Assembly: GCF_050016015.1 (NCBI RefSeq)
Contig: NZ_JBNHEQ010000268.1
Span: forward strand, 1 to 64,000
Source of the DNA: Trichodesmium sp002260545
GTDB lineage: Bacteria > Cyanobacteriota > Cyanobacteriia > Cyanobacteriales > Microcoleaceae
Direction of reading: 5' to 3'
DNA length: 64,000 nucleotides
A program made the translations under genes and the position numbers. The notes under the pieces were generated by a model. It had not been told where the DNA came from, did no database searches, and saw only the letters and a program-made list of their open reading frames with translations. Of this stretch, positions 28,453 to 38,459 are shown piece by piece (the stretch's first letter is position 1; every line of letters begins with the position of its first letter).

Positions 28453-28497
28453 GTTAAACTTATAAAGTAAAGATGGAAAAAATAGGATAGTTTTAAT
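28453..28497 (+). promoter_or_regulatory. Conserved upstream block of the single regulator
   Basis: The counterpart of 26561-26605 (42 of 45 identical), directly before the ATG. Conserved promoter-like sequence means that both regulators are probably expressed under the same signals. Confidence 0.5.
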
Positions 28498-29211
28498 ATG
28501 GTATCTATTAAGATTCTTGTGGTGGATGATGACCCAGCAATTAGAAACTTAGTTCATCGCTATTTAAATCAACAAAACTATCAAGTAGAGTCTGTAGAAG
28601 ATGGTAAAACAGCTTTAGTTTTATTTAAGAAATTTCAACCAGACTTAGTTGTCTTAGATATCAATCTACCTGATACTACTGGTTTTCATCTTTGTCAGGA
28701 AATGCAAAATTATAATGATGTGTTTGTACTGATGCTAACCAGTTTAGTTGATGAAGCGGATAAAGTCAAAGGTTTTGGCTTAGGTGCTGACGATTATCTG
28801 ACAAAACCATTTGGTTTGGTAGAACTTGGTGCCCGTATTAGAGCAATCTTGAAGCGTCAAAGACTACCTTCTCAAAAAAAATCAAAGCAACTTATATTTG
28901 GGGATTTAGTAATAGATTCTACTACCAGAGAAGCGAAATTTAAGAATAAAATTATTCCTCTAACTCATATACAATTTAATTTATTATCTTGTATGGCTAG
29001 TAAACCTGGCTATGCTTGGAAACGCTCCGAATTGTACAATAAAGTCTGGGATAGTGAATGGGTGGGAGACCTAAAGTGTTCTGATGTACACGTTGGTCAG
29101 ATTCGCAAAAAGCTTAGAGAATCTGGCTGTGATTTTGAGTATATAACAACTGTTTGGAAAGTAGGTTATAAGTTTGAAGCTCCAGCAGAAAATGGTTCTA
29201 TAGAGGAGTAA
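28498..29211 (+). CDS. OmpR-type response regulator, single-unit paralogue
   Basis: 237 residues: receiver (phospho-Asp in VVLDINLPDTTG, switch Thr in LMLTSL, Lys in TKPF) and OmpR winged helix. All receiver positions are canonical, unlike the fused paralogue upstream, so this copy most likely keeps the ancestral role. The winged-helix DNA (about 28940-29175) is almost identical to unit 1 of the fusion, which suggests recent conversion. The tail EAPAENGSIEE corresponds to that of unit 2. The input kinase is unknown and no kinase gene adjoins. Confidence 0.92.
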   Translation: MVSIKILVVDDDPAIRNLVHRYLNQQNYQVESVEDGKTALVLFKKFQPDLVVLDINLPDTTGFHLCQEMQNYNDVFVLMLTSLVDEADKVKGFGLGADDYLTKPFGLVELGARIRAILKRQRLPSQKKSKQLIFGDLVIDSTTREAKFKNKIIPLTHIQFNLLSCMASKPGYAWKRSELYNKVWDSEWVGDLKCSDVHVGQIRKKLRESGCDFEYITTVWKVGYKFEAPAENGSIEE

Positions 29212-29702
29212 TTCATTAATGGATAATGGATAATTGATAATTACCTCTGGTTAAAACCGTAAGGGAATTGAATATAAGGAAATATCCTAGCACTTTTTTT
29301 CCCTTGTAGAGCGACAGCTCGCGGCGCAGCCAAGGGGAGGCTAATAAAGCTGAATTATTTAATTAATAATTATTCGATAATTTTAATTTTCCCAGATAAT
29401 GTTGATAAAAATTTGCTCCTCTTATTGTTTGAATCATCTAGACACGCTTAGTCGATCAATACTTCAGATAATTGCTTATATTACGGTTTATATTTGTGGA
29501 TTTTTTCACTAAGACAAAGCTTTAATTTGACTAACCTGATTTAGTAGTTTTTTTGTTGATTAAAATGTGAATATTTTATAGTAGGATAATCCCACACTGA
29601 AATATTTGTGTGGGAGTACATCACTAATAAAAATAAGCATCTACTGGAAGTTTAAAAGCGGACATGAATGCATTGAAGTTTTTCTGCCATTTGTGGTGAA
29701 AA
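29212..29702. other. Intergenic region with family A element
   Basis: A family A copy spans 29212-29380 (TTCATTAATGGATAATGG to TATTCGATAA). It is interrupted by a GC-rich insert, GCGACAGCTCGCGGCGCAGC, near 29310-29330. Duplicated downstream DNA of the regulator follows. No gene seen; a short frame at 29606-29833 overlaps the next gene antisense and lacks support. Confidence 0.6.
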
Positions 29703-30032
29703 TTACAACAACATTAAGAGCAGTAGTAAGAAATTACCAAGGAAAAATAAAGGGGCTACAGAAGGTGATTTTTTCTTGTTTTCGCAAGGATAATTATCAT
29801 CGTTGTGAGGAACAGTATCTACAATCAGAGTAATATTATCATTACCTACCACATATACAATCTCTTCAGGATCAATTGTAATTTCTTGGAGACATTTAGC
29901 ATTCCATATACTACCCCGATAGCGGATTCTACCAAGTTCATTTGGGCGAATAATTTCATCAACAACTGCTTCCTTAGATCTGCTTAACAGATATGGATTA
30001 TCTGAACCAGATTTTTTTAAAGTATTTAACAT
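29703..30032 (-). CDS. NfeD-like OB-fold membrane protein
   Basis: 109 residues. Residues about 30-72 (LGRIRYRGSIWNAKCLQ, EEIVYVVGNDNITLIV) have the pattern of the soluble OB-fold domain of NfeD proteins. A charged stretch follows, and a single C-terminal membrane helix FFLGNFLLLLLMLL anchors it. NfeD partners are usually stomatin/flotillin-like proteins, but none is adjacent. AGGAG sits 6 bases before the ATG, so the start is good. The short length and the tail anchor are unlike classical NfeD, where helices come first. Confidence 0.75.
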   Translation of the reverse strand: MLNTLKKSGSDNPYLLSRSKEAVVDEIIRPNELGRIRYRGSIWNAKCLQEITIDPEEIVYVVGNDNITLIVDTVPHNDDNYPCENKKKSPSVAPLFFLGNFLLLLLMLL

Positions 30033-30368
30033 TTACAACTCCTATCCTAATATATAAGTTAATTGTGACGATTACCTGTAGAAAAATAGTAATTAATAAT
30101 TAAGCTATGATTTGAGTTTGAAAATCTCCTACTCAAGTTTTTACTTACTTATATAAATAATCTTGAGTAAGTAAAACATCAAGTTGGTAACTACTATAGA
30201 AACTTTAGTATTAATTTTGTTCTATATTTTAAGCTTCGGTATTCCCAGTTGTAAATCTGGAATTTTTGCTCGAAAATAGAAACTTTTTTTCAATCAGTAG
30301 TTAAGCTCGCTTTTGTCTAAGAAAGTGAGATTTTTAATTTCCTTATTTCCCTTAAGAGCTGCTTCATA
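30033..30368. other. Intergenic region, nothing recognised
   Basis: AT-rich sequence between two minus-strand genes. No repeat, hairpin or gene that I can support. Confidence 0.5.
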
Positions 30369-33300
30369 TTACCAAGGTGAACCAATCATGGTAAATGCTG
30401 CCCAATAATAAGGATGAGATAAATCTCTCTTGCCTTCTCTAACTAACTCTAATGGTAAAGCTAAATGTTGATTACCATTTCGGAGAATATGACGATTTTC
30501 TAAATGCACGTCTCCCCTTAACATTGCCAATTGAGCTTTTCGTAACGCTTCTGCTTTAATAGGTCTTTTTGACAAATGTTGATAAAACTCAGTCATTAAA
30601 GCTAATGTGCCAGTATCGCTAACGTACCAAAGACTTGCCAAAGCAGACTTTACTCCAGCTTGTACTGCCAACCCTGCAAAACCTAACTCAGCATCTTCGT
30701 CTCCCACTGCAGTAGTACAAGCACTCAATACCAATAATTCAACTTGGGGACTATACAAACGTAACTGACGCAACTCATTTAACCGTAGCTTAGTATCCCA
30801 AAATTGAATATAAGAATTATCAGCACTCCCTGGATGAAATTCTCCATGAGTAGCTAAGTGAATAATTCTAAATTTTTCTTTGCTACGTTGTTGCTGTAAA
30901 TTTTCCAGAGTAAATTCTTGATTTAAAAAAGACTTACCCTGCCAAAGATTATTTACAATGGTTTTAAGTTCTACAGGTACTGCTGGTAGAGGTGTTTGAT
31001 TAGCATGAGCGGGAAATTCCGATGCTCCCATTGCCAAAACTTGAGAACCATTTAATCCGACATATCTTGTATCTGTTAAAGTAAAATTAGGAATTAACCC
31101 TAAACTATATTTTTCTACTAGGAATTGTTGACCATCGTGTAAAGCTGCTATTGGAATAGTTCTCAACCCACTATCCATCGAAAAAATTGTCATATTTATA
31201 TTATTAGCTACCAACTCTTCAGCTATTGGAGCAATCAACCATTGATATAATTTTTGAGCATTTGATAAATAATCGTGAGAATCTAATTGACTAGGGGTTC
31301 TAATTTGGTTGCTGAATTTTTTAGCAACCTTCATTACCTCCTCCCTGCTTTTCTTAATACTTTTAACAACTGGTTTACCATTGGGCAAAAATAATTGTAG
31401 TTGTAAATAATTGGGTTGTGCAGAGACGTATATAATTGCTGGTTTGATGCCAATTTTGGCAACACTACTGAGAGTATTGCGGATATTTGCTGCTGTGGCA
31501 GTTCTCTTAGAGATATTTTTTCCTAAATAACTAGCAAATTCTCTGCCTCTGGTTAGCTCTATCTGGGATACGGTGTCTGTTAAGCTAATTTGATGGAAAT
31601 TATTCTTGGGAGAAATTTCTGAAGCAGTAGTTGTAATATTTTCTTCTACGACTATGCTTGGAGTTAGTTTCTGCGAAGACTTACCTTGAGCTGGATTTTC
31701 TATAGCAACAGTTTGCTCGGAAACTGGTGGAGTTACAGTAGAGTTTGTATCTTCTAAAATAATAGTTGTTTCTGAATTTTCGACAATAAATTGAGAATTA
31801 TCAGGTTGTGCTAATTCTACTGTAGTTTGATTTTCTAGGACTAATGGGGGAATTTGTTCTTCTGAATTTATGGATGTTTGGAGATGATCTACATTTTCTG
31901 TGACTGAGGTAGTAATTTCAGAACTGTCTAAAACTTGTGAACTTACTTCGGGATCTTGAGATGCTATCTGTACTTCTTGGTTTGTGTTTAAGGATAACTC
32001 ATTATTTTCGTCAATAGGAACTTGAGGTGTTTCTACCTCAATATTGTCTGACACTTCGACTAATTCTAGATTTTCTGATGCTTCTACTAATTCTGGTTGA
32101 ATTACTGTATCAGTTTGATTTTCTTCGTTAGAATTATTAGACTCTATTGTATCTGGTTGCAGTTGACTTTCTTGACTCTGTGATTCTGTGATAGTTTCAG
32201 TAGAGTTATTATTCTGTGGTTGAGAGTTTTCGACTTCTTTTAAATCAAACCTATTGGGTAGAGAGCGATCGGGCGAGATGGTAAATTTTCCATCTGTAAT
32301 TGCTCCGACAGAACCGTTAGTTGTAGCGTTTCCTAAGGTAAAAGGTGTTTTTCCTGTACTAATAGTAATATTTCCCCCTGCTAATTCTCCAGCAGTAGAA
32401 ATGCTAGCAATATTCTGATTTTGACTGAAAAAAGTACCTGTTATTCTGAGAGTATCATCTGTACTAATTTCTACATTACCTCCAATATTTCCACCTTCTG
32501 CTTTTACAGATATAACTTCAATATCATTTTCCGCACTCAATTTAACTTCCCCAGCATTTCCTGATGTAGCGCTGGAATTTATTCTACCTGTAGTTAGGCG
32601 ATCGCCTGCCTCCAGATTAATATTTCCTCCTGTTGTTGTTCCTGTGGTAGTTAGTCTTCCTGTTTCTATAGCACCACCAGTAACAATATCAATTTTGCCT
32701 ATACTATTTTCTGATGTATTTGTGGTAACATCTCCAACCTTGACATCTCCTTGAATGCTAGTAATGCTAATGTCTCCAGGTGCGGAAATATCGCCAGTGA
32801 GAATATCTCGATTAGCATTTAGAGTAATTTTGGCACCATCTATTCCAGTTATTGTACCTGTACCTGTAATTGTTTCTGCTTGGATAGTCAGGGGATCGTG
32901 AAATCTCACTCCATTGTTGTTGTTGTTTTCTGGAGAATATATAGTAATAGTACCGGAATTTTCAGATTTCCCGATGGTAATAGATGCAAAACCATTTACC
33001 AAAGTTGCTAAGTCTGATGTTGTTAGGTTAAGCGCTTCTGTATTTTCAAACCCTCCCAGAGTAATATTTTGATTTTCTGATGCTGACTGTAGAGTAAGTT
33101 TTCCATTACTACTAATACTATTTTCTCCACCTAAAAGGTTAATTTCGTTTCCAGTCAGAGAAATATTGCCAGTTTCTATGCTGTCACTTGATGTTGATAT
33201 TCGCCGAAGGTTGAGAGTATTTTCAGATATAATATCAATATTTCCACCACTTTGTTTACCTTCAGCATTAATATTTTCTGTATCAATATCAGTAGCAGCA

Positions 33301-35878
33301 TTTATCGTAATATCCCCACCCTTACCATTTGCAGAAGTAGCATCTATACCTACTGTTGTAATCTCAATCCTACCTGTTTGACTATTGAGATTAATATTTC
33401 CACCTCTGGAGTCTCCACTGGAATTAATTTCTCCTGTAATAACATCTCCCTGAGCATCAATATTTATATCTCCTCCATTACTTTCTAATGTTGTATTTGA
33501 ATTAGCGGTAGATAAGTTATTAGACATAACAAAACCTTGACTACTGCTAAGATTTAGTTCTCCTCCTTTTGTATTAATAGTACCTGTATTGATTGTTGTT
33601 CCAGAAATACTAATTCCTGCTCCTTGAGTATTAATAGTATTTTCTGAATCTATCGTAAATGAACCTAAATTATTTTGGTCACTATCTGCTATAAATGAGA
33701 TTTTACCTCTTGTATTTGCTAAGTTTAATTCAGCTTCAGATAAATTGTTGATAGTTATGTTTTCTGATGCTTCGATCCTAATATTTGTATTTGATATATT
33801 TTCTATTGATGATTTAGTAATCTGAGATTCTGTTGCTATTTCTCCAGTTAAAGGATTATCTTCTATTGATGATTCAGCAATTTCAGATTCTGTTGCTATT
33901 TCTCCAGTTAAAGGATTATCTTCTATTGATGATTTAGTAATCCGAGATTCTGTTGCTATTTCTCCAGTTAAAGGATTATCTTCTATTGATGATTCAGCAA
34001 TTTCAGATTCTGTTGCCGTTTCTTCAGTTAAAGTATTATCTTCTATTGATGATTCAGCAATTTCAGATTCTGTTGCCGTTTCTTCAGTTNNNNNNNNNNN
34101 NNNNNNNNNNNNNNNNNNNNNNNNNNNNNNNNNNNNNNNNNNNNNNNNNNNNNNNNNNNNNNNNNNNNNNNNNNNNNNNNNNNNNNNNNATTATCTTCTA
34201 TTGATGATTCAGCAATTTCAGATTCTGTTGCCGTTTCTTCAGTTAAATCATTATCTTCCATTGATGATTCAGCAATTTCAGATTCTGTTGCCGTTTCTTC
34301 AGTTAAATCATTATCTTCTAGATCGATATTTCCATCTACAACATTAATATTTTCAGCCTTCAATAATAAATTTCCCAAAGAATTTGGAGAACCTAAATTA
34401 ACAGTACCATCAAAAATTAAAGTTCCTTGACTAGAAATTTCTACTATATTTTCAGTAGGGTTTTGTTCTACTGAAACAGACTCTTCGCCAATATAACTAA
34501 CAGCTTCTATTTTTCCTAAAAATATAGTTTCTTCCACACTCGAAATAACAACATTACCTCCTTCGCCTAAAAAAGATGTAGCAGATATTTGTGTCTTTTC
34601 ATCAACATAAGTACGACTAGCATTAGGAACAGTTCCTAAACCTGAAAAGTCTCCACCAATTCTAATATTTCCACTCCCATGAATACCAGAAGCATTCAGC
34701 TTCGCATCAAATAATCCTACTTTTTCTCCCAAAATATTGATTCTACTTGTATTTAACAATTCCGAATTTTCTGCCGAAGAAATATCCAGAGAACCAGAAA
34801 CAATAGTTGTACCTGAATCTGTAGGAATTACCTGATTAGAACCTGTCAAAACTACTTGATTATCATCATTAACCATCACTCCAGTAGCCATTTCCATAAC
34901 TTCACTATTACCAGTTAAAAGTTCTGGTATAGATAAAGCATTTAAAGTTGGTAATTCTTCTGTAGAATTTGTGCTTAAACTTTCTCCATCTTCCGTTTTT
35001 ATTTCTAAACTTAACAAACGCCCTTCTTGACTAATGCGGACTAAATTTTCTCCTGGAACTGTAGAGATTGTAATTTCACCACCAGGTGCAGATATTTTAC
35101 CTGTATTAATTATTGTTCCACCCAATAAAGTTACACTTTTTCCTGGTTCAACAGTTAATTCACCTTCATTGATTATTGCTCCAGAATTCGTCATCGGGAA
35201 GGAAAAAGCACTGGGATTTCCTGTTAAAATATCGTAGTTATTTTCACCTCTAGAATTAAACCAACCATCATCAAAACCAATACTTGAACCAGTAGTTACG
35301 ACAAAAGATGCAGGTATATCTAATCTAGCATTTTTACCCAAAATAACACCAGCGGGGTTCATAATAAATAAGTTAGAATTTCCTCCTGTTACCTGAATTA
35401 AACCATTAATTACAGAAGCATCTCCACCTGTAACACGAGTTAGAATATTTTTTATATTGGGGTTAGATATAAAGTTAACAATTTGGTTTTTTTCCAGATT
35501 AAATCTAGTGAAACTATGAAAAAGATTTGCATTATCTTCCGATCGTTTTCCTCCTGTAATATCGAAGCGGGTTTGAGAAGAATTGTTTGATGGTGTTACC
35601 GGAGTTACTACTGTGTTAGTTGAGTTTGGTTCGGGAACTATTGGTTGAGTCGATGGTTGAGCTAATGCGGTTTGAGCGGAAAATATTGGCCATGGAATTA
35701 TTCCGACCCTACCATTATTTTCGGAGATATCTAATGGTAGGAGCGCAGTAGTGTCCAATACCCAAAGTCCAGTTAAGGGAACGGCTATGAGAATCTGGTA
35801 AATTTTATCAACGGGTACATAGTTCATTGGTTTGTGAGATTTTTTTATTGGATTATCATAAAACCACTTTTTAGTCAA
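30369..35878 (-). CDS. Secreted TPS-domain protein with C-terminal CHAT protease
   Basis: One gene of about 1,830 codons crossing a 100-N gap (34090-34189); the gap's nominal length breaks the frame artificially. The N-terminal half has a filamentous-haemagglutinin TPS secretion domain (SLFIMNPAGVILG-like NLFIMNPAGVILGKNA, about residues 90-220). A long repeat-rich beta-helix stalk rich in GGNI/GGDI turns follows, then 20-residue acidic repeats (ATESEIAESSIEDN) around the gap and an acidic low-complexity linker. The C-terminal caspase-like CHAT domain has His in IHLATHGEF and Cys in LLVLSACTTA. It is expected to be exported through a TpsB-type outer-membrane pore, which is not in the window. 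The start is uncertain: TTG at 35878 or ATG at 35827. Confidence 0.88.
33781..34330 (-). repeat. 60-bp in-frame tandem repeat in the CHAT gene
   Basis: At least seven partial or whole 60-bp units (TTATCTTCTATTGATGATTC as landmark), each coding 20 residues ending ESEIAESSIEDN on the minus strand. Two sub-types alternate: PLTGEIATE and DLTEETATE. The scaffold gap lies inside, so the true copy number is unknown. Confidence 0.9.
34090..34189. other. Assembly gap (100 N)
   Basis: Exactly 100 N within the 60-bp repeat, so a placeholder of unknown real length. The protein frame must be restored by reading across it. Confidence 0.99.
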
Positions 35879-36502
35879 GAATAATTTTTTTAATCCTCTT
35901 AAAGGTAATTTATTATGAGATTACTATGGTTTCAATCCTACTCTAATCCATAATATTAAGAACTCTCCATTGTATAGAACTCCTGAAGGGATCTCATAGA
36001 TCGGGAGTATGAGGAGAAGGGGAAGTGTGGGAAGTGTGGGAAGTGTGGGGAGAGGGGGGAGTGGGAGAGTGGGAGAGTGGGGAAGATGGTGCATAAGGGT
36101 ACATTAATAGGGGTGTTTTTCTTCTATTCTATTTCTCTCACTCCTGACTCAAGAGCCAAAAACCTCAACAAGCTCCAAAGATACCAAATCGCTTCTATAG
36201 TGCTACGCGCAAGTCAGAAGTAATCTCGAACTATAACAATTCACTTTTAAATATGTCACAAATAGAATATGAAATAATTTGCTAAGGTTATTATATCGTC
36301 AAAGTTTTGAGCCGAGAAAATCTTGTTTTGTAAGCATTCAGCTATTAGCTGATTGCTGACTGCTAATAGTCTGGCCAAAGTACAGGACTAATTAAAATTA
36401 GTTGACGATCTTTTTCTTTGCTGACGGCTGAGAGCTGACAGCTGAATACTTATCTTGTTTTTGACTTTTGACTTTTAAATTTTAACTTTTGATTTAAAAA
36501 TT
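35879..36502. other. Divergent intergenic region with G-rich minisatellite
   Basis: Lies between the CHAT gene and coaE, so it should carry both promoters. A GGAAGTGTGG / GAGTGGGAG repeat covers about 36018-36083. CAGCTATTAGCTGATTGCTGA and GCTGAGAGCTGACAGCTGA-like short repeats precede coaE. No gene seen. Confidence 0.55.
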
Positions 36503-37138
36503 ATGCGTCTAATTGGCTTAACTGGCGGTATTAGCACGGGAAAAACTACTGTCTCTAATTATTTGAGTAAAAATTACCAGTTTCCAATTTGGGATGCAGA
36601 TATTTATGCGCGGGAAGTTGTGCAACCTGGCTCATCAATTTTAGAGAGTATAGTAGAACACTATGGTAAAAATATTGTCTTACCTAATGGTAACCTAGAT
36701 AGGCGAAGATTAGGAGAGATTGTTTTTAATGATAAAAAAGAGTTACATTGGTTAGAGCAAAAGATTCACCCTTATGTTCGCGATCGCTTTGAGCAGAATA
36801 TTCAGCATTTTATGGTAAAAAATAGTGAATCTGGGCAGAAAAACTCTATACAATATCAAAACCCTACAGTAGTATTAGTAATACCATTGTTATTTGAAGC
36901 TAAGATGACGGACTTAGTAACAGAAATTTGGGTTATATATGCTACTCCCCAAAAACAAATAGAAAGATTAATGAAACGTGACTGCTTGACTCAACAACAA
37001 GCTTACACTCGAATTAATAATCAGATGTCCCTAGAAGAAAAATGTCAAAAGGCGGATATAGTTGTGGATAACTCCTCTACCCTAGAAATCTTGTTGAAAC
37101 AAGTAGACTCAGCGATCGCTTACCCACAGGATAATTGA
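36503..37138 (+). CDS. coaE: Dephospho-CoA kinase
   Basis: 211 residues. It phosphorylates dephospho-CoA at the 3'-OH, the last step of CoA synthesis. The P-loop is GLTGGISTGKTT (5-16), WDADIYAREVV holds the catalytic Asp, and VLVIPLLFEAKM and the LID-like RLMKRDCLTQQQAYTRI (with KADIVVDNSST near the end) are typical. It is about the usual length. It stands alone with 620 bp upstream. A HIP1 site sits near its 3' end. Confidence 0.95.
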   Translation: MRLIGLTGGISTGKTTVSNYLSKNYQFPIWDADIYAREVVQPGSSILESIVEHYGKNIVLPNGNLDRRRLGEIVFNDKKELHWLEQKIHPYVRDRFEQNIQHFMVKNSESGQKNSIQYQNPTVVLVIPLLFEAKMTDLVTEIWVIYATPQKQIERLMKRDCLTQQQAYTRINNQMSLEEKCQKADIVVDNSSTLEILLKQVDSAIAYPQDN

Positions 37139-37566
37139 GTTTCTGGCCTAAATAAACACTTAAATTCATAAAAAGCTATTACCCCTTTTATCCTGAAGAC
37201 ACTGCATAACATTTGTATTAAGTAGTAGTAACTCCTTGTATGGACAATGGAAAATTACCATGAGTCTCTACTTATCTATTGATATTTCTATCATAATCTC
37301 TATGATGGTCTCCCGCAAGTTCTGCAGCTTACAATTAAATAATTCAACCTCAAATATCCACAGGTTTTTAACTCCAATTCGGATATTTTTTAATGAACGA
37401 GGTAGTGGACGAGATAAAATGTAGTTTAGTAACTTAAAATTAATAACTATAAAGTCAAGTCACAAATTAATTCCAGGTACTCCCCCGAATCAAGTTGATT
37501 TAACTATCAATTAGATTGGTAGAGCATCTGGAATTAGTTTTTTTGAGAGTAAGGAAGAAGTAATAA

Positions 37567-37607
37567 TTCACTCTCTAATTATTAATAATTAATAATTAGA
37601 GAGTGAA
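37567..37607. repeat. 41-bp AT-rich perfect hairpin
   Basis: TTCACTCTCTAATTATTAAT pairs with ATTAATAATTAGAGAGTGAA around a one-base centre. It could act as a transcription stop or a cruciform. No T run follows on either strand. Confidence 0.7.
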
Positions 37608-38023
37608 TGCACAAGTAAAGATTACGAGGGTTAGAGTGATTAATTTTCGGTGGGTGGGGTGCGGAAAGTTAAATTTTGGTTCCGGTTCATAATTATTGTC
37701 GCCTCACCCTCCCCACCCTGCACCTGGATTTAATATTCCTTTTACAAACAGTTTCTTAATAATACCAATTCCCATGCATTATTACTCTACTTGGGCGATA
37801 CTTCAGTTATTAATTTGTCGATACAATCAGAATTATTTTTTTGCTTATTTTAGCTAGTTTAATGTTAATTATTCTTATTTTTTCTTCTGTTGCACGGATA
37901 TTACATAACAAAACTGCGTTTTCCGTTCCGGAATGCTCCGCAAACATATTGCGCAGCAAAACGTCCCTAAAATCCCCTACTCCTCTACTCAACAAAATGT
38001 ATAAAAGTTTTTGATAAATGGCA

Positions 38024-38218
38024 TAATTACCTCTTCTTGAAAAGAATAGGATTGGTTAAAAGGGAATTTTTTTTCTCCTTTACAGTGCTTTTCAGATTGA
38101 TAAACTACATCGTCACAACCAAAACCTTGTAGGGACGTTCCATGGAACGTCCCTACTGTGGTCTACTGAAATGAAAACCGCTGTAAAGGAGAGACTTTAA
38201 ACCCTTATTTTTCGGTAA
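38024..38218. repeat. Family A element interrupted by a family B element
   Basis: Left part TAATTACCTCTTCTTG to TTTCTCCTT, then the B element, then AAGGAGAGACTTTAAACCC to TTTTCGGTAA. Taking out 38081-38186 with one TA restores CTCCTTTAAAGGAG, which matches intact A copies. Confidence 0.8.
38081..38186. mobile_element. MITE-like family B element with TA duplication
   Basis: 106 bp including flanking TA pairs. The ends are CAGTGCTTTTCA and TGAAAACCGCTG (inverted, one or two mismatches). The interior GATAAACTACATCGTCA precedes a central GTAGGGACGTTCC palindrome. The second copy is 53798-53904 and a half copy is at 15917-15952. A TA target and short CAG ends fit mobilisation by a Tc1/mariner/IS630-type transposase, none of which is encoded here. 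Confidence 0.8.
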
Positions 38219-38302
38219 GAAGGAAGAAGGAAGAAATATTTCGGATAATTAGTTATCAAAAAGTTTTTGTTTGTAGTTGTGCGTAGAAAATCATCCCACC
38301 AA

Positions 38303-38443
38303 TTACCGAATAATTAAGCTTTAAAACCTCTCACTCGCCGTGGAGAAACAATGAATTTATTTTCCTTTTATTCAATCCTTTCCCTAAAAGGAATAGGTAA
38401 TTATCAATTATCCATTATCAATTATCAATTATCAATTATTGAA
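38303..38443. repeat. MITE-like element, family A (inverted)
   Basis: Reverse orientation copy: TTACCGAATAATTAAGC at the left, CTCACTCGCCGTGGAGAAAC and ATTCAATCC inside, and TATCAATTATTGAA at the right. Confidence 0.8.
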
Positions 38444-38459
38444 CAATACCTATTTTTTG

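Larger units (their letters stand above)
28004..28497. other. Intergenic region between the duplicated regulators
   Basis: No gene seen. Bases about 28030-28095 (AATTTGCTCCTCTTATTGTT onward) recur at about 29404-29466 after the second regulator, so the duplication included downstream DNA. A family C element lies at 28174-28345, with a CAGGAGT heptamer run inside it. Confidence 0.65.
37139..38459. other. Repeat-rich intergenic region
   Basis: About 1.3 kb without a supported gene. It holds an AT hairpin (37567-37607), a GCATTCCGGAAC-type palindromic fragment near 37920-37945, a family A element split by a family B element (38024-38218) and an inverted family A copy (38303-38443). Small frames over these are artefacts. 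Confidence 0.65.

Noticed and set aside
33953..34204. Plus-strand frame through the scaffold gap
   Set aside because: It is the opposite strand of the 60-bp repeat in the CHAT gene and includes Ns.
36011..36085. G-rich tract as a G-quadruplex regulator of coaE or the CHAT gene
   Set aside because: The tract is a minisatellite also present at many unrelated sites (9455, 59998, 61197); no specific regulatory evidence.
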